A stretch of DNA of 7,943 nt from Solirubrobacteraceae bacterium (GTDB lineage: Bacteria; Actinomycetota; Thermoleophilia; Solirubrobacterales; Solirubrobacteraceae), in NCBI GenBank assembly GCA_030038955.1, contig JASHQV010000244.1:1-7943 (forward strand), written 5' to 3'. The notes under the pieces are model-generated. The model was not told where the DNA came from and did no database searches. It saw only the letters and a program-made list of their open reading frames with translations. Position 1 is the stretch's first letter. Every line of letters begins with the position of its first letter. Shown one piece after another: positions 5,489 to 7,943 of this stretch. A program made the position numbers and the translations under genes.

Positions 5489-6082
5489 TTACCAGGCGAC
5501 GGTGATCCGTTCGCGCTCGTGGCCGCCCTGTTCGAGCAGATCGGCGATCGCGATCGCGTAGTCCTCGGCGCTGACCTCGCTGTTGCCGTGGTCGTCGACG
5601 AGAAGCTGATCGCCGCCTAGGCGGTAGCGACCGGTGCGCTCGCCGGGATGGATGAAGGCCGCCGGGCTGACGAAGGTCCAGTCGAGTTCGTCAATGTCTC
5701 GGTAGACGTCGAGTGCGTCTGCGTGCTGTAGCGCTTCGAGCTTCCATTCGGCGGGGAAATCGGGGGTGTCGACGAGTCGGATCCCGGGTGCTACCGCGAG
5801 ACTGCCCGCGCCGCCGACGATCACTATCCGGCGGACGCCGGCCTGGCGCGCTCCGTCAGTGAGTGACCGCGCGACGTCGGCAAGCGTGTAGTCGACCCCG
5901 CGTGCGGAGATCGCGCTGACGATCGCGTCTGCGCCAGTGGCGATGCGCGCGACCGATGCGGGGTCGGTGATATCAGCGCCGGTCGAGCGGCTGGCGCCAG
6001 TGAGATCATGGCCGCGCTGTCCGAGCTCGGCTGCGATCCGGCTGCCGATCATGCCGCCGGAGCCGAACAGGACGATCTTCAT
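5489..6082 (-). CDS. Atypical short-chain dehydrogenase, NAD(P)H-binding (NAD_binding_10 type)
   Basis: This 197-residue Rossmann-fold protein opens with MKIVLFGSGGMIGSRIAAEL; the GSGGMIG loop (7-13) is the dinucleotide-binding motif. VGGAGSL (89-95) is the usual substrate-side strand, and the C-terminal part (DWTFVSPAAFIHPGERTG, then EVSAEDYAIAIADLLE) matches the atypical/extended SDR group that includes NmrA-like sensors and flavin-reductase-like enzymes. No classical YxxxK pair is seen in the usual place, so it may be a redox sensor or a reductase of the atypical class. The ATG at 6082 overlaps the cupin stop codon (ATGA) and has an AGGAG 8 nt upstream. An upstream extension to 6322 is only the cupin gene read in another frame and was discarded. 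The position suggests one pathway with the cupin and the ABM-like protein. Confidence 0.93.
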   Translation of the reverse strand: MKIVLFGSGGMIGSRIAAELGQRGHDLTGASRSTGADITDPASVARIATGADAIVSAISARGVDYTLADVARSLTDGARQAGVRRIVIVGGAGSLAVAPGIRLVDTPDFPAEWKLEALQHADALDVYRDIDELDWTFVSPAAFIHPGERTGRYRLGGDQLLVDDHGNSEVSAEDYAIAIADLLEQGGHERERITVAW

Positions 6083-6561
6083 CTGGGTTGCTCCTGTCGG
6101 GTCGAGATTGAATCCTCGGGTGGGGCGGGGGTGAGGCCGTGGCGGCGCATCACCTGACCGATCGCGGCCAGATCCGGAGGGCCGCCGGCGCTGGCGGTGA
6201 GGACTTCGGCGATCTCGCGGAAATATGCCGGCCCGAACAAGGCCGGCGTCGCGATCGCCAGGAATGTTGCGTCGATCTCGCCGTGGTTCTGAAACCCGTG
6301 GATCTGTCCGCGCCGCACGCACACCACCGCGCCGGGCGCGACGTCGACCGTTTCGTCATCGATCGTCCAGGTCGTCGTGCCCTCGAGCCCGTAGATCGTC
6401 TCCTCGAAGCCGTCATGGCTGTGAGGCGCCGGCATCCGCGAGTTGGCTGGGACATCGCATTCGAACACTGATGCGCTCCCGTTCGAGTCCGCGGCCTCGA
6501 CCAGGAAGCGCACAGCGAGCTCACCGACCGTGATCGTGTCGTTGTCCGTGGTCTCGTACAC
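6079..6561 (-). CDS. Cupin-domain protein, possible small-molecule dioxygenase or isomerase
   Basis: This 160-residue single-domain cupin is the first gene of the leftward operon. Cupin motif 1 is PAPHSHDGFEETIYGLEG, giving metal-ligand candidates His47, His49 and Glu53 or Glu54; motif 2, with APGAVVCVRRGQIHGFQN, supplies His88. The tail GPAYFREIAEVL...MRRHGLTPAPP is one I associate with actinobacterial cupins. Such proteins range from quercetinase-like dioxygenases to non-catalytic sensors, and the substrate cannot be read from sequence. The start is GTG at 6561, preceded by AAAGGAG with a 5-nt gap; the longer frame to 6636 would run through the promoter region and was rejected. Its stop overlaps the SDR start (ATGA). 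Expression is probably governed by the divergent MarR protein through the two operators at 6619-6674. Confidence 0.92.
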   Translation of the reverse strand: MYETTDNDTITVGELAVRFLVEAADSNGSASVFECDVPANSRMPAPHSHDGFEETIYGLEGTTTWTIDDETVDVAPGAVVCVRRGQIHGFQNHGEIDATFLAIATPALFGPAYFREIAEVLTASAGGPPDLAAIGQVMRRHGLTPAPPEDSISTRQEQPR

Positions 6562-6614
6562 CGCGGCTCCTTTCGGTCGTGTTGTACATGTGGCTTCTTT
6601 CGGGCAAAAGGCCA

Positions 6615-6644
6615 TTGAGTCAAGCGACTTGACCATTGTATACT
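6615..6644 (+). promoter_or_regulatory. Promoter for marR-type gene, leaderless
   Basis: The -35 box TTGAGT (6615-6620) and -10 box TATACT (6639-6644) are separated by 18 bp. The -10 ends 7 nt before the ATG at 6652, so transcription should begin at or next to the start codon. This agrees with the absence of any Shine-Dalgarno sequence upstream of this gene. The operator copy at 6619-6633 lies between the two boxes. Confidence 0.65.
6619..6633. promoter_or_regulatory. MarR operator copy 1
   Basis: GTCAAG-CGA-CTTGAC is a perfect 6-bp inverted repeat with a 3-bp centre, of the length and symmetry bound by MarR dimers. It occupies the spacer of the rightward promoter and the expected start point of the leftward one, so a bound protein would block both. 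Confidence 0.65.
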
Positions 6645-6664
6645 GGGCTGCATGAGTCTGTCAA
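6635..6664 (-). promoter_or_regulatory. Promoter for cupin-SDR-ABM operon
   Basis: On the minus strand a perfect -35 TTGACA (6664-6659) and a -10 TACAAT (6640-6635) are 18 bp apart. The start point should fall near 6628, giving a leader of about 65 nt before the cupin GTG. The -10 shares bases with the -10 of the opposing promoter, and the -35 lies inside the first codons of the MarR gene and inside operator copy 2. Confidence 0.65.
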
Positions 6665-7128
6665 GCGGCTTTACTGAATCCGGGCCTGCACCGCCGCCGC
6701 TGATCGGGGCGCTGTTGCGAGTCCCATGGGAGACGGTGCGCGAGCGAATGCTCGACGGACTGCACGACCGCGGCTTCACCGACCTCGTCGCAGCGCACGT
6801 GGACGTGTGGCGGTACCCCGGACCCGAGAACCAGCGCCCCTCCGAACTCGCGACCCAGACACGCATGACCAAGCAGGCGCTCAACTACCTGCTCGGACAG
6901 CTCGAGCAGCTCGGATACCTGACCCGCGTAACCGACCGCGACGACCAACGCTCCAAGCGCGTTCGCCTCACCCCCAGAGGCCATGCTGCAACCAGAGCAA
7001 TCTACGAAATCGTCCAAGAGGTCGAAGCCGAATGGGAACGACAGCTCGGACCCCGAAAGTTCGGCCAGCTACGCCGCCTACTCACGCAGCTCTACACGAT
7101 CACCACACCCACGAACGACCAGGCCTAA
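6652..7128 (+). CDS. MarR-family transcriptional regulator
   Basis: This 158-residue winged-helix regulator is predicted to repress the cupin operon and itself. An N-terminal helix region (LIGALLRVPWETVRERMLDGL) for dimerisation precedes the DNA-binding domain: RPSELATQTRMTKQALNYLL (62-81) includes the recognition helix, and VTDRDDQRSKRVRLTPRG (93-110) is the basic wing typical of MarR. The C-terminal helices (about 112-150) complete the dimer interface. There is no cysteine, so thiol oxidation of the OhrR kind cannot be its signal; a ligand such as a phenolic or other small lipophilic compound is more likely. The ATG at 6652 sits about 8 nt after the -10 box, so the mRNA appears leaderless. 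Two operator-like inverted repeats, one inside its own first codons, flank the divergent promoters. Confidence 0.96.
   Translation: MSLSSGFTESGPAPPPLIGALLRVPWETVRERMLDGLHDRGFTDLVAAHVDVWRYPGPENQRPSELATQTRMTKQALNYLLGQLEQLGYLTRVTDRDDQRSKRVRLTPRGHAATRAIYEIVQEVEAEWERQLGPRKFGQLRRLLTQLYTITTPTNDQA
6660..6674. promoter_or_regulatory. MarR operator copy 2
   Basis: GTCAAG-CGG-CTTTAC matches copy 1 at 13 of 15 positions and starts exactly 41 bp further right, close to four helical turns. It lies in codons 3-8 of the MarR gene and covers part of the -35 box of the cupin promoter. The right arm is degraded, possibly because it must also encode protein. Confidence 0.55.
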
Positions 7129-7348
7129 AGGGAGCCGATCAGAACGAGCGGCCAACGTCCCACAGGCACTCGGCCCTCCGGGACGCTCCCCAGAGGACTC
7201 GTAGCGTCCCCCCTGCTCCGACAGAGCCCATGATCCAGCAGACGCCCGCGCCATGGCTGCCGCGGATGCCAGGATGGGGTCAGCTGCCGGCTGATGACCC
7301 TCGCCGCTGCGGTGGATTGGTATGAGTAGACATCAAGGAAGGACAGCG
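7129..7348. other. Intergenic stretch between MarR and alpha/beta hydrolase genes
   Basis: No recognisable gene lies in these 220 bp. A 31-codon ATG frame (7230-7325) ends in an ATGA overlap with an in-frame upstream ATG (7322) of the hydrolase, but it has no ribosome site or recognisable product. An inverted repeat at 7180-7210 is listed separately. A second imperfect hairpin, GGGTCAGC (7277-7284) with GCTGA and TGACCC (7290-7300), lies about 50 nt before the hydrolase. No clear -35/-10 pair was found, so it is open whether the hydrolase has its own promoter or is read through from the MarR gene. Confidence 0.5.
7180..7210 (+). terminator. Inverted repeat after marR-type gene
   Basis: GGGACGCT (7180-7187) and AGCGTCCC (7203-7210) are perfect 8-bp arms around a 15-nt loop, 52 nt after the MarR stop codon. 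It may be a weak U-less terminator for the MarR transcript. It could instead be an operator for the downstream hydrolase. The large loop makes both calls tentative. Confidence 0.35.
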
Positions 7349-7943
7349 ATGACCGAGCCGAGGATCCAAACGCTCGCGTTGCCTGGCGCCACGCTTACCT
7401 ACGACATCCGAGAGGCGGAATCCAGCAGCACCGAGCCGGTGCTGCTGATGATCGGATCGCCGATGGACGCGAACGGGTTCACGGCGCTCGCGGGCTACTT
7501 CCCCGAGCGGACGGTCGTGACCTACGACCCGCGGGGGGTCGGACGCAGCCCGCGGGCCGACGGCGTCACGGGGGCGACGCCGGACGAGCACGCAGAGGAC
7601 CTGCATCGGCTGATCTCCGAGCTCGACGGAGGGTCCGTGGACATCTTCGCCAGCAGTGGCGGAGCCGTGAACGCGCTCGCACTGGTCACCCGGCATCCAG
7701 AAGGGGTCCACACACTCATTGCCCACGAGCCGCCGCTCGCGACCGTGCTCCCGGATCGGGAGGCGACGCTGGCGGTGATCGAGGACATCCACGAGACCTA
7801 CCAGCGTGATGGTCTCGGACCCGCGATGGCGAAGTTCATCGCGTTTACGAGCGTGAAGGGACCGACTCCGCCTGACTTCCCAGACCACGCTCCGAGTCCG
7901 GCTGACGTCGGTCTCCCGACCGAGGACGACGGCAGCCGGGACC
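7349..7943 (+). CDS. Alpha/beta hydrolase, N-terminal two thirds (runs off right edge)
   Basis: The frame is open for 198 codons to the window end; family members are usually near 270-300 residues, so perhaps a third is missing. Visible elements in order are the LLMIGSPMDANGF strand and oxyanion region (32-44), TYDPRGVGRS (58-67), the nucleophile elbow IFASSGGAVNAL with Ser103 in A-S-S-G-G (first Gly of GxSxG replaced by Ala), RHPEGVHTLIAHEPPL (115-130), and the start of the cap region. The catalytic acid and His would lie later, near or beyond the edge. The start is the ATG at 7349, with AGGAAGGA five nt upstream; an in-frame ATG at 7322 adds nine residues but lacks such a site. It lies on the same strand as the MarR gene, 220 bp downstream. 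Substrate unknown; an esterase or lactonase role beside the cupin cassette is conceivable. Confidence 0.93.
   Translation, partial: MTEPRIQTLALPGATLTYDIREAESSSTEPVLLMIGSPMDANGFTALAGYFPERTVVTYDPRGVGRSPRADGVTGATPDEHAEDLHRLISELDGGSVDIFASSGGAVNALALVTRHPEGVHTLIAHEPPLATVLPDREATLAVIEDIHETYQRDGLGPAMAKFIAFTSVKGPTPPDFPDHAPSPADVGLPTEDDGSRD

Noticed and set aside
6083..6322. 80-residue N-terminal extension of the SDR
   Set aside because: It is the cupin coding sequence read in another frame; the Rossmann motif begins right at the ATG at 6082.
6628..6634. TTGACC as a rightward -35 box
   Set aside because: It is only a few bases from the TATACT -10 box, far too close to act with it; TTGAGT at 6615 has correct spacing. 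The TTGAC is half of the operator dyad.
6562..6636. Longer N-terminus for the cupin protein
   Set aside because: The extension covers the promoter and operator 1, whereas the GTG at 6561 has a near-perfect AAAGGAG ribosome site.
7280..7888. 202-codon minus-strand frame at the right edge
   Set aside because: It is antisense to the alpha/beta hydrolase, whose frame has clear family motifs and a strong ribosome site.

Overview
The window is GC-rich, with dense and mostly leftward genes, short overlaps between genes and several GTG or TTG starts. Together with a GT87-type polyprenol-phosphate sugar transferase, an OmpR/two-membrane-segment kinase pair and a lipoprotein with repeated CMRAHGVPNFPDP motifs, this points to an actinobacterium. 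Thermoleophilia (Solirubrobacter/Conexibacter type) is my best guess, but it rests on general resemblance rather than a marker gene. I see no rRNA, tRNA, CRISPR array or insertion sequence.

Left third: the N-terminal 76 codons of a GT87 membrane glycosyltransferase run off the left edge on the minus strand. A gene-poor stretch of about 460 bp with a cluster of palindromes follows. Next is a two-component pair on the minus strand, a response regulator then a histidine kinase, joined by a TGATG overlap. It is divergent from a plus-strand lipoprotein carrying two copies of an 18-residue Cys-containing motif. The 142-bp divergent region contains two GTTTC direct repeats 11 bp apart, the layout expected of an OmpR-family binding site, so the regulator may control itself and the lipoprotein.

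Middle: a NfeD-like membrane protein and an SPFH/slipin (stomatin-like) protein form a minus-strand operon with a GTGA overlap. A doubtful small ORF and two hairpins lie upstream, separating this operon from the next.

Right third: a minus-strand operon encodes a small cupin, an atypical NAD(P)-binding SDR (ATGA overlap with the cupin) and an 87-residue dimeric alpha/beta-barrel (ABM-like) protein. It is divergent from a MarR regulator. The space between them holds two face-to-face sigma70-type promoters whose -10 boxes overlap, and two copies of a 15-bp GTCAAG-N3-CTTGAC-like operator 41 bp apart, one on each side. The rightward promoter predicts an essentially leaderless marR mRNA. The simplest reading is a small-molecule-responsive switch controlling a detoxification or catabolic cassette. 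An alpha/beta hydrolase follows marR on the plus strand after a 220-bp gap and runs off the right edge; it may belong to the same response.

The most notable material is the marR/cupin regulatory architecture, the duplicated lipoprotein motif beside a two-component system, the palindrome cluster near the GT87 gene, and an over-represented CGATCG palindrome across most of the window.
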